A model generated the notes under the pieces. The model was not told where the DNA came from. It saw only the letters and a list, made by a program, of their open reading frames with translations, and did no database searches. From Gaetbulibacter_A aestuarii (GTDB lineage: Bacteria; Bacteroidota; Bacteroidia; Flavobacteriales; Flavobacteriaceae): a stretch of 64,000 nucleotides of DNA. Shown piece by piece: positions 1 through 7,101 of this stretch (positions within the stretch are counted from its first letter, which is position 1; the number at the start of each line of letters is the position of its first letter). Made by a program: the position numbers and the translations under genes. Where the stretch lies: positions 248,001 to 312,000 of the forward strand of contig NZ_BAABAY010000007.1 of assembly GCF_039537665.1 (NCBI RefSeq), in the 5' to 3' direction.

Positions 1-302
1 ACATGCAGAATCGCATCAGTTTCACGAATATTTGCTAAAAACTGATTCCCCAGGCCTTCACCTTTGCTCGCCCCTTTTACCAGACCGGCGATATCTACAA
101 TTTCCACGGTGGCAGGAACCACACGCTCCGGTTTAACCAAAGACTCCAATTTTTCCAAACGCTGATCCGGAACATTTACCACACCAATATTGGGTTCAAT
201 AGTACAAAATGGAAAATTGGCACTTTGCGCCTTGGCATTCGATAAACAATTGAACAAGGTTGATTTCCCTACATTTGGCAATCCTACAATTCCTGCTTTC
301 AT
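1..302 (-). CDS. ychF: Ribosome-binding ATPase YchF, N-terminal part (runs off the left edge)
   Basis: The first 100 residues of the universally conserved Obg-related P-loop NTPase YchF/OLA1, a ribosome-associated ATPase of about 364 residues. The ATG at 302 gives MKAGIVGLPNVGKSTLFN. The nucleotide-binding loop GLPNVGKS lies at residues 7-14 and the G3-type DIAGL begins at residue 70. The coiled-coil and TGS domains lie outside the window. A promoter box on the minus strand (331-338) sits about 28 nt upstream. The family assignment is firm from the G motifs and their spacing; that the rest of the gene is intact is assumed. Confidence 0.95.
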   Translation of the reverse strand, partial: MKAGIVGLPNVGKSTLFNCLSNAKAQSANFPFCTIEPNIGVVNVPDQRLEKLESLVKPERVVPATVEIVDIAGLVKGASKGEGLGNQFLANIRETDAILH

Positions 303-330
303 CAGTTTAATTTTTATTTTTTTTGAGGTG

Positions 331-338
331 CAAATGTA
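331..338 (-). promoter_or_regulatory. Promoter -7 box upstream of ychF
   Basis: The minus strand reads TACATTTG, an exact match to the Bacteroidota sigma-A consensus TAnnTTTG, 28 nt before the ychF start. A minus-strand TTG at 363-365 could be the -33 element, but its 24-nt spacing is on the long side. Confidence 0.6.
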
Positions 339-451
339 GCAATAAAAAAGGATTATCAGGTGCAAAAACAGTTCTCGAATCGCTATCTTTAAAAACAAAA
401 TTTTCTGTAACAATCCACGGTCTTATTCGTTGTACTGAAAAAACATCATTT

Positions 452-1927
452 ATGAAATATTTATACGGTCTTGCTTTCCTTTTTATGGGAATTTTTTCAA
501 GCCAAAGCCAAAATATCACCACACAACTTATCGACAAAGGAACTGGAAAGCCCATCCCCTATGCCACGATTAAAACAGGGACCTACAGTGGCGTTATTTC
601 AAATGAAGACGGTTATTTCACCCTTAATCTAAACGATAATCAAATCTCTGAGATCAGCATATCTTGTTTAGGATATCAAACCTTAACCTTGACCAAAGCC
701 GACTTTAGAACCTCCAAAGGCATCATAAAACTTGAGGAGAATATCAATCAACTCGATGAAGTTTACGTAACGAACAAATATCCAGGTGTAGAAAGCATTA
801 TCGCTAAAGTAAAGGCCAATATATCCTCAAATTACAGTAACGAACTCCATAAATACAACGTTTTTCATAGGAACAGTGAATCGGTAGACTTTAAAAATTT
901 AGACTTCGAAATTGAGAAAGCCAGTCATATTAGTAAAAAGAATATCGCTGCCGCCAACGCCGATTTTAACAATTTTTCAAATAAGATCCGCGAAAGCGAT
1001 ATGGTCTATTTTACCGATTTCAAAGGAGAATTTTACAATTTCAATAAGGACAGCAGTAAATTATCCGTATCCAAAGCCACGAAACTCATCGATTATAAAA
1101 ACGATTTTTCCATAGATGAAATTCAGGAAAAGGCACAAAATATCATGCTCACCTATTTGGATACCACAAAAACATATAAACTTAAAACAGGCATTTTTAA
1201 GATTGAAGACTCTCTTTCTTTGAAAAGTGACGATCTTAAGGAAGACAACCCGAATGAATTGTCCGTAAAGCAATTAAACAATAGCACACAAGATTTATTA
1301 AAACGTGGTCTGTTCTATAATGAGTCCTTTTTAAGTGCAATACTCAATCCGGAAGATTATGAGTATCATTTAGATGATGTAAGCACTATTAATAACCAGC
1401 TTTCTTATGTGATCAGTTTTGAACCGAACAGACATCGTGCAAAATTTGAAGGTAAGATGGTTGTGAATGCTGATGATTACGCTATGACACGGTTGCAATA
1501 CACGTATTTCAAAAACAGACACGGCAGTAAATTAAATTTGAAATTTTTATTGGGCGTGAAATACGAGGAAGACCTTAACGACGGTCTGATCCTTTTTGAG
1601 AAAAATGCCAATAACACATACTTTCCAAAATATGTGCAGCGCAAAACAGGGAGCTATTTTTATGTGAATCGCAGTTTGAAGTTTATTGAGAACAGTTCCG
1701 AAAGAAATAAAATTGGATTTGAATTTAAGATCGAAGGACATAATACCAGCAAAGACGAACTTTTAATTATTGCCGATTCTAAATTGAATTTAGATGAATT
1801 CAAAGCTTTAAAACCAGAGGATAAGATAAAAGTTGACGTCCTTAGCAAATATGATAAAACGCTTTGGGAGAATGAAGTAAGTATCGAACCTTCCAAAGAG
1901 ATGAAAGCTTTTGAAGCGAAAAACTAA
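452..1927 (+). CDS. Secreted protein with N-terminal carboxypeptidase-regulatory-like domain
   Basis: 491 residues. The ATG at 452 is chosen over an upstream in-frame ATG at 323 because it opens directly into a signal peptide (MKYLYGLAFLFMGIFSSQSQ). Residues about 22-105 form a CarboxypepD_reg-like beta-sandwich with the usual PIPYATI and EDGYFTL signatures. The rest (about 110-491) is not a TonB plug or barrel, and I cannot name it. Bacteroidota have many such envelope proteins of unknown role, often annotated only by the N-terminal domain. A TATCTTTA box at 384-391 may be the promoter. The gene ends at a bidirectional terminator shared with the convergent ferredoxin gene. Confidence 0.8.
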   Translation: MKYLYGLAFLFMGIFSSQSQNITTQLIDKGTGKPIPYATIKTGTYSGVISNEDGYFTLNLNDNQISEISISCLGYQTLTLTKADFRTSKGIIKLEENINQLDEVYVTNKYPGVESIIAKVKANISSNYSNELHKYNVFHRNSESVDFKNLDFEIEKASHISKKNIAAANADFNNFSNKIRESDMVYFTDFKGEFYNFNKDSSKLSVSKATKLIDYKNDFSIDEIQEKAQNIMLTYLDTTKTYKLKTGIFKIEDSLSLKSDDLKEDNPNELSVKQLNNSTQDLLKRGLFYNESFLSAILNPEDYEYHLDDVSTINNQLSYVISFEPNRHRAKFEGKMVVNADDYAMTRLQYTYFKNRHGSKLNLKFLLGVKYEEDLNDGLILFEKNANNTYFPKYVQRKTGSYFYVNRSLKFIENSSERNKIGFEFKIEGHNTSKDELLIIADSKLNLDEFKALKPEDKIKVDVLSKYDKTLWENEVSIEPSKEMKAFEAKN

Positions 1928-1936
1928 AAGCAAAAA

Positions 1937-1959
1937 AAATCCCGCAAGTAGCGGGATTT
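1937..1959. terminator. Bidirectional terminator between the carboxypeptidase-domain gene and the ferredoxin gene
   Basis: Perfect 9-bp inverted repeat, AAATCCCGC (1937-1945) and GCGGGATTT (1951-1959), with a 5-nt loop. An A-rich left flank provides the U tract for the minus-strand gene. It lies between two convergent genes. Confidence 0.85.
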
Positions 1960-1980
1960 AAATATCAGAAGTTTAAAATT

Positions 1981-2334
1981 TTATCCATCAGGATGCATGA
2001 AACGCTGTTTCGCCAAAAGTTCATCTTCCGTTTCTACATGGTCCTCATCAGGCACACAACAATCTACAGGACAAACAGCAGCACATTGCGGCTCTTCATG
2101 AAACCCTTTACATTCGGTACATTTATCCGGTACAATGTAATATACTTCATCACTAATAGGCTCTTGTGCCTCATCAGCATTAACCTCACGACCATTGGTT
2201 AGCACCACATTGCCCTCCAGACTAGTTCCATCTTTATAGCGCCAGTCATCGGCTCCTTCATAAATTGCAGTATTCGGACACTCAGGTTCACAAGCACCAC
2301 AATTAATACATTCATCTGTTATAATAATTGCCAT
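1981..2334 (-). CDS. Dicluster 4Fe-4S ferredoxin
   Basis: 117-residue soluble electron carrier. The first cysteine group is C9-C12-C15 plus C19-P20. The second is C72-C75-(8)-C84-C88-P89, with C92 and C93 following. This is the pattern of 2[4Fe-4S] ferredoxins with an insertion of about 50 residues between the motifs and an acidic C-terminal tail. It is divergent from the acyl-CoA reductase gene, a pairing that recurs in flavobacteria. The redox partner cannot be deduced from the sequence. Confidence 0.93.
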   Translation of the reverse strand: MAIIITDECINCGACEPECPNTAIYEGADDWRYKDGTSLEGNVVLTNGREVNADEAQEPISDEVYYIVPDKCTECKGFHEEPQCAAVCPVDCCVPDEDHVETEDELLAKQRFMHPDG

Positions 2335-2360
2335 AGCGTAATTTTTCCTTTTTAATTATT

Positions 2361-2368
2361 TAATTTTG
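2361..2368 (+). promoter_or_regulatory. Promoter -7 box for the acyl-CoA reductase gene
   Basis: TAATTTTG matches TAnnTTTG and lies 63 nt before the ATG at 2432. No TTG at good spacing is seen upstream. Transcription would start inside the palindrome at 2371-2390. Confidence 0.5.
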
Positions 2369-2370
2369 CA

Positions 2371-2390
2371 CCTGCCTGCCGATAGGCAGG
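2371..2390. repeat. 20-bp palindromic intergenic repeat, copy 1
   Basis: CCTGCCT-GCCGAT-AGGCAGG, a 7-bp hairpin, flanked symmetrically by TTTTGC (2364-2369) and GCAAAA (2394-2399). A related copy, identical at 16 of 20 positions, lies at 56522-56541. It sits exactly between the two divergent promoters. Confidence 0.75.
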
Positions 2391-2394
2391 ATCG

Positions 2395-2425
2395 CAAAAA
2401 TAAAACCATTAGCATTGATAACCAA
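2395..2425 (-). promoter_or_regulatory. Ferredoxin promoter
   Basis: On the minus strand, TTG (2423-2425), 20 nt, then TATTTTTG (2395-2402). This is a near-ideal Bacteroidota promoter. The start is predicted near 2388-2390, so the mRNA would begin within the palindromic repeat. Confidence 0.7.
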
Positions 2426-2431
2426 ATAAGA

Positions 2432-3490
2432 ATGGCATTACCTGAAAGAATTAACGCTTTTATAAAATTAGGAGATTTTTTAAGGCAATTTTCTAATGAT
2501 ATCGTTGAAAAAAATACGAATGTTGAATACAACGAGGTGTTCTTCGATGGGTTTAAGCATCAGATAAAATTAGCCGAAGAAGCTAATGGTTGGTTTACCG
2601 GGGCAAACATAAAATTCGCATTGAAAAGCTGGGCCGACTCGCTAACATCCAGTAATTTAGAAAAATGGCTCAGTCCTTACGATATTAAAAATAACGATTC
2701 AAAGCGTGTCGCTATAATCATGGCGGGAAATATTCCCCTGGTTGGTTTTCACGATTTTTTGTCTGTTTTGATCACAGGTCATGAGGTTTTGGTGAAACAA
2801 TCTTCAAATGATAAACATCTCCTGCCCTATTTAGCCAAATATCTTGAATACGTAGCACCTGAATTTAAGGGAAGAATCAAATTCACTGAGGATAAATTAG
2901 AAGGTTTTGATGCTGTTATAGCAACAGGAAGTGATAATACAGCGCGCTACTTTGAATATTACTTTAAGGCTCATCCTTCGATAATAAGAAAAAATCGAAA
3001 TTCAGTAGCTGTTCTTTCCGGTAACGAAACCCAGGAAGAATTAATAGCACTTTCTGAAGATATTTTCAGATATTTTGGCTTAGGTTGTCGTAATGTTTCT
3101 AAAATCTTTGTGCCTGAGGGTTACAATTTTGATGCATTTTTTGAAGGATTTTACCATTGGCACCCCATTATTGACATAGCAAAATATGCTAATAATTACG
3201 ACTACAATAAGGCGGTATATTTAATGAGTGAGTTTGACATGCTGGAAAATGGGTTTTTCATGATCAAAGAAGACGAAAGTTATGCTTCACCGATTGCAAC
3301 TCTTTTCTACGAACACTATAAAGATAGGGATGCACTTAAAGCTAGCTTAGAAGAAAACAAGGATAAAATTCAATGCATTGTTTCAAAAGGATTTGTTCCT
3401 CAAGAAATTCCGTTTGGTGCCACTCAAAAACCAAATCTTTGGGATTATGCGGATAGTGTCGATTCTGTTGAATTTTTGTTATCAATTTGA
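2432..3490 (+). CDS. LuxC-type acyl-CoA reductase
   Basis: 352 residues. The ATG at 2432 (MALPERINAF) is preferred to an in-frame ATG at 2366, which lies within the promoter and palindrome. The protein is a member of the aldehyde dehydrogenase-like LuxC family, which reduces fatty acyl-CoA to aldehyde with NAD(P)H. The segment IMAGNIPLVGFHDFL near residues 96-110 and the cysteine in GLGCRN (C219, probable acylation site) fit the family. The physiological substrate in flavobacteria is unknown to me. The gene is divergent from the ferredoxin gene and is followed by serC and serA on the same strand, with a 179-bp gap before serC, so co-transcription is uncertain. Confidence 0.85.
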   Translation: MALPERINAFIKLGDFLRQFSNDIVEKNTNVEYNEVFFDGFKHQIKLAEEANGWFTGANIKFALKSWADSLTSSNLEKWLSPYDIKNNDSKRVAIIMAGNIPLVGFHDFLSVLITGHEVLVKQSSNDKHLLPYLAKYLEYVAPEFKGRIKFTEDKLEGFDAVIATGSDNTARYFEYYFKAHPSIIRKNRNSVAVLSGNETQEELIALSEDIFRYFGLGCRNVSKIFVPEGYNFDAFFEGFYHWHPIIDIAKYANNYDYNKAVYLMSEFDMLENGFFMIKEDESYASPIATLFYEHYKDRDALKASLEENKDKIQCIVSKGFVPQEIPFGATQKPNLWDYADSVDSVEFLLSI

Positions 3491-3669
3491 TTAAAAAATT
3501 ATTGATTTTTTAACGACTATTCCCCAATTAATTTGGAACTTTGCATCTGAATTTTTACTAAATTATCTGAAGTTTTCATCAGGATAATCAGGTAAAAAAT
3601 AACGGATTACTAATTAAAAATACCCATAAAAACCTTTCTCACCAAAGAAAGAAAAGGGAAACAAAAAAA

Positions 3670-4734
3670 ATGAAAAAACACAACTTTAGTGCAGGACCAT
3701 GTATTTTACCCCAAAGTGTATTGTTGAAAGCTTCTGAAGCGGTAATGGACTTAGACAACAGTGGTTTGTCTTTAATTGAAATTTCCCACAGAAGTAAAGC
3801 CTTTGTTGATATTATGGAAAACGCCAGAGCCCTGGTTTTAGAACTTCTTGGTTTAGAAGGCAAGGGTTATAAAGCATTGTTTTTACAAGGAGGCGCCAGT
3901 ACGCAATTTTTGATGGTAGCACTGAATCTTTTAGAAAAAAGAGCCGGTTATCTAAATACTGGAACATGGGCAGATAAAGCTATTAAAGAAGCCCAAATTT
4001 ATGATGACATTTACGAAGTAGCATCATCAAAAGGTGCTAACTACAATTATATTCCTAAGGGTTACACCATTCCGGAGGATTACGATTATTTTCACTGTAC
4101 TTCAAACAATACCATTTTTGGAACACAGATGAAGTCCTTTCCGGATTCTCCGATCCCAATGGTCTGTGATATGAGTTCGGATATTTTTTCAAGAACATTA
4201 GATTTCACAAAATTTGATCTTATCTACGCCGGAGCTCAAAAAAATATGGGACCGGCAGGAACAACTTTAGTGGTGGTTAAAGAAGATATTCTTGGAAAAG
4301 TATCTCGAAAAATTCCATCTATGATGGATTATAAGTTACACATCAGTAAAGGAAGTATGTACAATACACCTCCTGTTTTTGCGGTTTACACCTCCATGTT
4401 AACTTTAGAATGGCTTAAAGAAAAAGGTGGTATTGCGGCTATTGAAAAGGAAAATGAGAAAAAAGCCCAATTAATGTATTCTGAGATCGATCTGAATCCT
4501 TTATTTAAAGGGTTTGCAGCTAAAGAAGACCGTTCTACCATGAATGCGACGTTCACCCTTGAGAATGAAAATCTTAAAGAAACCTTTGAGACCATGCTTA
4601 AAGAAGCCGGTATTAATGGGTTAAACGGTCATCGTAGTGTTGGTGGCTACCGCGCTTCAATGTACAACGCTTTACCTCTGGACAGCGTCAAAGTTGTGGT
4701 TGAAGTAATGAGCGAACTTGAGCGTAAAGGCTAA
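3670..4734 (+). CDS. serC: Phosphoserine aminotransferase
   Basis: 354 residues, normal length. A cytosolic PLP enzyme that converts 3-phosphohydroxypyruvate and glutamate to phosphoserine and 2-oxoglutarate, the second step of serine synthesis. The start FSAGPCILP is family-typical; GGASTQF (residues 74-80) binds the phosphate of PLP, and the Schiff-base lysine is K191 in AGAQKNMGPAG. It is followed 79 bp downstream by a 3-phosphoglycerate dehydrogenase-type gene, so the two probably form a serine operon ending at the terminator at 5788. Confidence 0.96.
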   Translation: MKKHNFSAGPCILPQSVLLKASEAVMDLDNSGLSLIEISHRSKAFVDIMENARALVLELLGLEGKGYKALFLQGGASTQFLMVALNLLEKRAGYLNTGTWADKAIKEAQIYDDIYEVASSKGANYNYIPKGYTIPEDYDYFHCTSNNTIFGTQMKSFPDSPIPMVCDMSSDIFSRTLDFTKFDLIYAGAQKNMGPAGTTLVVVKEDILGKVSRKIPSMMDYKLHISKGSMYNTPPVFAVYTSMLTLEWLKEKGGIAAIEKENEKKAQLMYSEIDLNPLFKGFAAKEDRSTMNATFTLENENLKETFETMLKEAGINGLNGHRSVGGYRASMYNALPLDSVKVVVEVMSELERKG

Positions 4735-4813
4735 AAACCAAAACAAAACAAATTAACTGATTTATTAATCATAAAATTTAAGATTACAACGAAGAAGCGT
4801 AATCAACAAAACA

Positions 4814-5764
4814 ATGAAAGTATTAGCAAATGACGGTATTTCACAAAGTGGAATCGATGCATTAAAAAAAGCAGGTTACGAAGTATTAACTACAACTGTA
4901 GCTCAGGAACAACTTATAGATTATATCAACAAGAATGATATTGCAGTGCTCTTGGTGCGTAGTGCAACCACGGTACGTAAAGATCTTATCGATGCCTGCC
5001 CGGGACTAAAAATTATTGGTCGTGGTGGTGTTGGTATGGATAATATTGATGTCGCATATGCCCGTGAAAAGGGTATTAAAGTGATCAATACACCTGCAGC
5101 ATCTTCACATTCTGTAGCTGAATTAGTTTTTGGTCATTTTTATAGCTTAGCACGTTTTTTACATCACGCCAACAGAGAAATGCCGCTTGAAGGTGATAGC
5201 AAGTTCAAAGCCCTTAAAAAAGCTTACGCTAAAGGAACAGAGCTGAAAGGTAAAACCTTAGGAATTCTTGGCTTTGGCCGTATTGGACAAGCGACCGCAA
5301 AAGTGGCTTTAGGAGCTGGTATGAAAGTTATTGCTTTTGATCCGTTTTTAGATGAAGCTAAATTGGACCTGGAATTCTTTGACGGACAAAAAGTAAGTTT
5401 CGACATTAAGACCATCAGCAAAGAGGAAGTTTTAAAACAAGCTGATTTCATTACGCTTCACGTTCCTGCTCAAAAGGATTATGTGATCGACACCAAGGAA
5501 TTTGAAATGATGAAAAATGGCGTGTTTATTGCCAATGCCGCACGTGGTGGTGTAGTAAATGAAGTTGCTTTGGTAAAAGCCATCGAATCAGGAAAAGTGG
5601 CAGGTGCTGCTCTGGATGTGTTCGAAAAAGAGCCTTCTCCTGAAATCCAATTATTGATGAATCCAGGTTTATCATTAACACCGCATACCGGTGCAGCTAC
5701 GAATGAAGCTCAAGACCGCATTGGTGTGGAGTTGGCAGATCAAATTGTATCTATTTTAGGCTAA
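4814..5764 (+). CDS. serA: D-3-phosphoglycerate dehydrogenase (short form)
   Basis: 316-residue D-2-hydroxyacid dehydrogenase, assigned to the first step of serine synthesis by sequence and by its place after serC. NAD-binding loop GFGRIG at residues 153-158; catalytic triad R244 (AARGG), E273 (FEKEP) and H291 (TPHTGAAT). It lacks the C-terminal ACT domain of longer SerA proteins, so feedback control by serine through that domain is not expected. Other hydroxyacid substrates cannot be excluded from sequence alone. Confidence 0.9.
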   Translation: MKVLANDGISQSGIDALKKAGYEVLTTTVAQEQLIDYINKNDIAVLLVRSATTVRKDLIDACPGLKIIGRGGVGMDNIDVAYAREKGIKVINTPAASSHSVAELVFGHFYSLARFLHHANREMPLEGDSKFKALKKAYAKGTELKGKTLGILGFGRIGQATAKVALGAGMKVIAFDPFLDEAKLDLEFFDGQKVSFDIKTISKEEVLKQADFITLHVPAQKDYVIDTKEFEMMKNGVFIANAARGGVVNEVALVKAIESGKVAGAALDVFEKEPSPEIQLLMNPGLSLTPHTGAATNEAQDRIGVELADQIVSILG

Positions 5765-5787
5765 TAAGCGTTATAACATGATAACGA

Positions 5788-5817
5788 AGCCCTGGCAAGA
5801 TTGTCAGGGCTTTTTTT
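5788..5817 (+). terminator. Terminator after serA
   Basis: 10-bp stem with one G-U pair, AGCCCTGGCA (5788-5797) with TGTCAGGGCT (5802-5811), loop AGAT, followed by T7. Confidence 0.9.
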
Positions 5818-5907
5818 GTTAAATTAAATTAAAACACAAGGTAAATCCGTCTTAATTTCTTAAATTTAAGAGAGTTGAAAATTTTCAATTCCTAAAGATT
5901 TATTGTT

Positions 5908-6348
5908 ATGAAGTACCTTTTATATAGTGTTATTGTTTGTTTATTCCTGGCAGGATGCCACAGCACCAAACCTACGGTTCTTAAAAGTCAGGATGAGCAA
6001 GTAGCTAATACCACTCAAAATGATACCGTTAAGATTGAAAATAAAGATGAAGATTACGAGATCATCATTATAGATCCCGGCTTTAATACGTTTCTATATG
6101 GCTCTGCAAAACCACGTGGGTTTCACAACCAAACTTATTTGGAAAATAGAAATCGCATTTACGTAACGGAATGGAATCGCCGTGTTTTACAACCTCAGGT
6201 ATACAATCCAAACCTTTACGAAATGCAAATTAACTACGATCCTCAGATCGATTATGGTTATGAGGTTAATTATTTACTCTACAATTACTTTATTTACTTT
6301 CAATTAAAATATAAACAAAGATTAGGTCCTTACACCCCTAGAATTTAG
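5908..6348 (+). CDS. DUF6146 family lipoprotein
   Basis: 146 residues. A lipoprotein signal peptide ends in LAGC with the modified cysteine at C17. The middle and C-terminal parts (IDPGFNTFL, RNRIYVTEWNRR, NYLLYNYFIYFQLKY) match the conserved core I associate with the flavobacterial family DUF6146. The function is unknown. It precedes the DUF6787 gene by 39 bp, a gap that holds a promoter box, so the two may be transcribed separately. Confidence 0.8.
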   Translation: MKYLLYSVIVCLFLAGCHSTKPTVLKSQDEQVANTTQNDTVKIENKDEDYEIIIIDPGFNTFLYGSAKPRGFHNQTYLENRNRIYVTEWNRRVLQPQVYNPNLYEMQINYDPQIDYGYEVNYLLYNYFIYFQLKYKQRLGPYTPRI

Positions 6349-6360
6349 AAGTCTTTTAGC

Positions 6361-6368
6361 TATTTTTG
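6361..6368 (+). promoter_or_regulatory. Promoter -7 box for the DUF6787 / His-rich / TonB receptor operon
   Basis: TATTTTTG, an exact consensus match, 19 nt before the GTG start at 6388, which supports that start. No convincing -33 TTG is seen. Confidence 0.55.
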
Positions 6369-6387
6369 CAATTAAATTTCAGGGTCT

Positions 6388-6693
6388 GTGAATAAATTAA
6401 AAAAGCGTTGGGGCATTGACTCCAATTGGCAGATTTTTTTGATCATTATAGTCTTTGCCATTACGGGAACGAGTTCTGCGTACGTTGGCAAATCTATACT
6501 TGCCGCCTTGAACCTGACCCACGAAAGATTAGGCGATTATCTGTATTGGTTATCTTACGCAGTTGTAATATCTGTAGTTTATCAATTTCTATTAGTCTTT
6601 TTCGGATGGCTTTTCGGACAATTTCGCTTCTTTTGGAATTTTGAAAAGCGCATGTTAAAGCATATCGGTTTTAAACGTTTTTTTAAAGAATGA
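6388..6693 (+). CDS. DUF6787 family membrane protein (GTG start)
   Basis: 101 residues from a GTG codon; there is no upstream ATG and the N-terminus MNKLKKRWGIDSNWQ is what the family shows. Two membrane segments are visible, about residues 16-36 and 50-75, with a basic cytosolic C-terminus (RMLKHIGFKR). The function is unknown. Its stop overlaps the next start by 4 nt (ATGA), so it is translationally coupled to the His-rich protein and probably belongs to the transcript leading to the TonB receptor. Confidence 0.82.
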   Translation: MNKLKKRWGIDSNWQIFLIIIVFAITGTSSAYVGKSILAALNLTHERLGDYLYWLSYAVVISVVYQFLLVFFGWLFGQFRFFWNFEKRMLKHIGFKRFFKE

Positions 6694-7022
6694 ATCAGCT
6701 AAAAAAACATATCGCTTTTAAGATAGTTGGTGTTCTTTTGGTTGCAGCCCTTCTGATTCCTACAGGAGCTAAATTTGCACATATTTTTAAAACGCATAAG
6801 CACGTTTTTTGTACGGCAAAACATGAAACGCACCTTCATAATTACGATTTTGATTGTCAGTTTTACAAGTTCCATGTTAATGCTAACTTTACCTTACCTG
6901 ATTTCCATTTTAATATTCCTGAAATATTTCAACCTTGTGAAACTATTGAAGCACCATACGTCGCTTTGATCGAACATGAGGACCTCCATTTTTCACTTCG
7001 CGCACCACCAAATTTCATTTAA
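6690..7022 (+). CDS. Small membrane-anchored histidine-rich protein
   Basis: 110 residues. One N-terminal membrane segment (about 8-27), then an exported His/Cys-rich stretch (HIFKTHKHVFCTAKHETHLH, residues about 31-50) and a mainly beta C-terminal part. The density of H and C suggests metal binding, but I do not recognise a named family. The 4-nt overlap with the gene before it and the 79-bp gap to the TonB receptor suggest a shared transcript. By position it could be a periplasmic metal sensor or chaperone for the receptor; this is inference from context. Confidence 0.75.
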   Translation: MNQLKKHIAFKIVGVLLVAALLIPTGAKFAHIFKTHKHVFCTAKHETHLHNYDFDCQFYKFHVNANFTLPDFHFNIPEIFQPCETIEAPYVALIEHEDLHFSLRAPPNFI

Positions 7023-7101
7023 TAGTAAAACCTGCTGACATCCTGTTCAGCCCGTATACTCAACCATATTGAGTTCATTATTTACCATTAAATTATTTTA
7101 A

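Noticed and set aside
323..451. 43-residue N-terminal extension of the carboxypeptidase-domain protein
   Set aside because: It would place the signal peptide internally, and it covers the ychF promoter and a TATCTTTA box.
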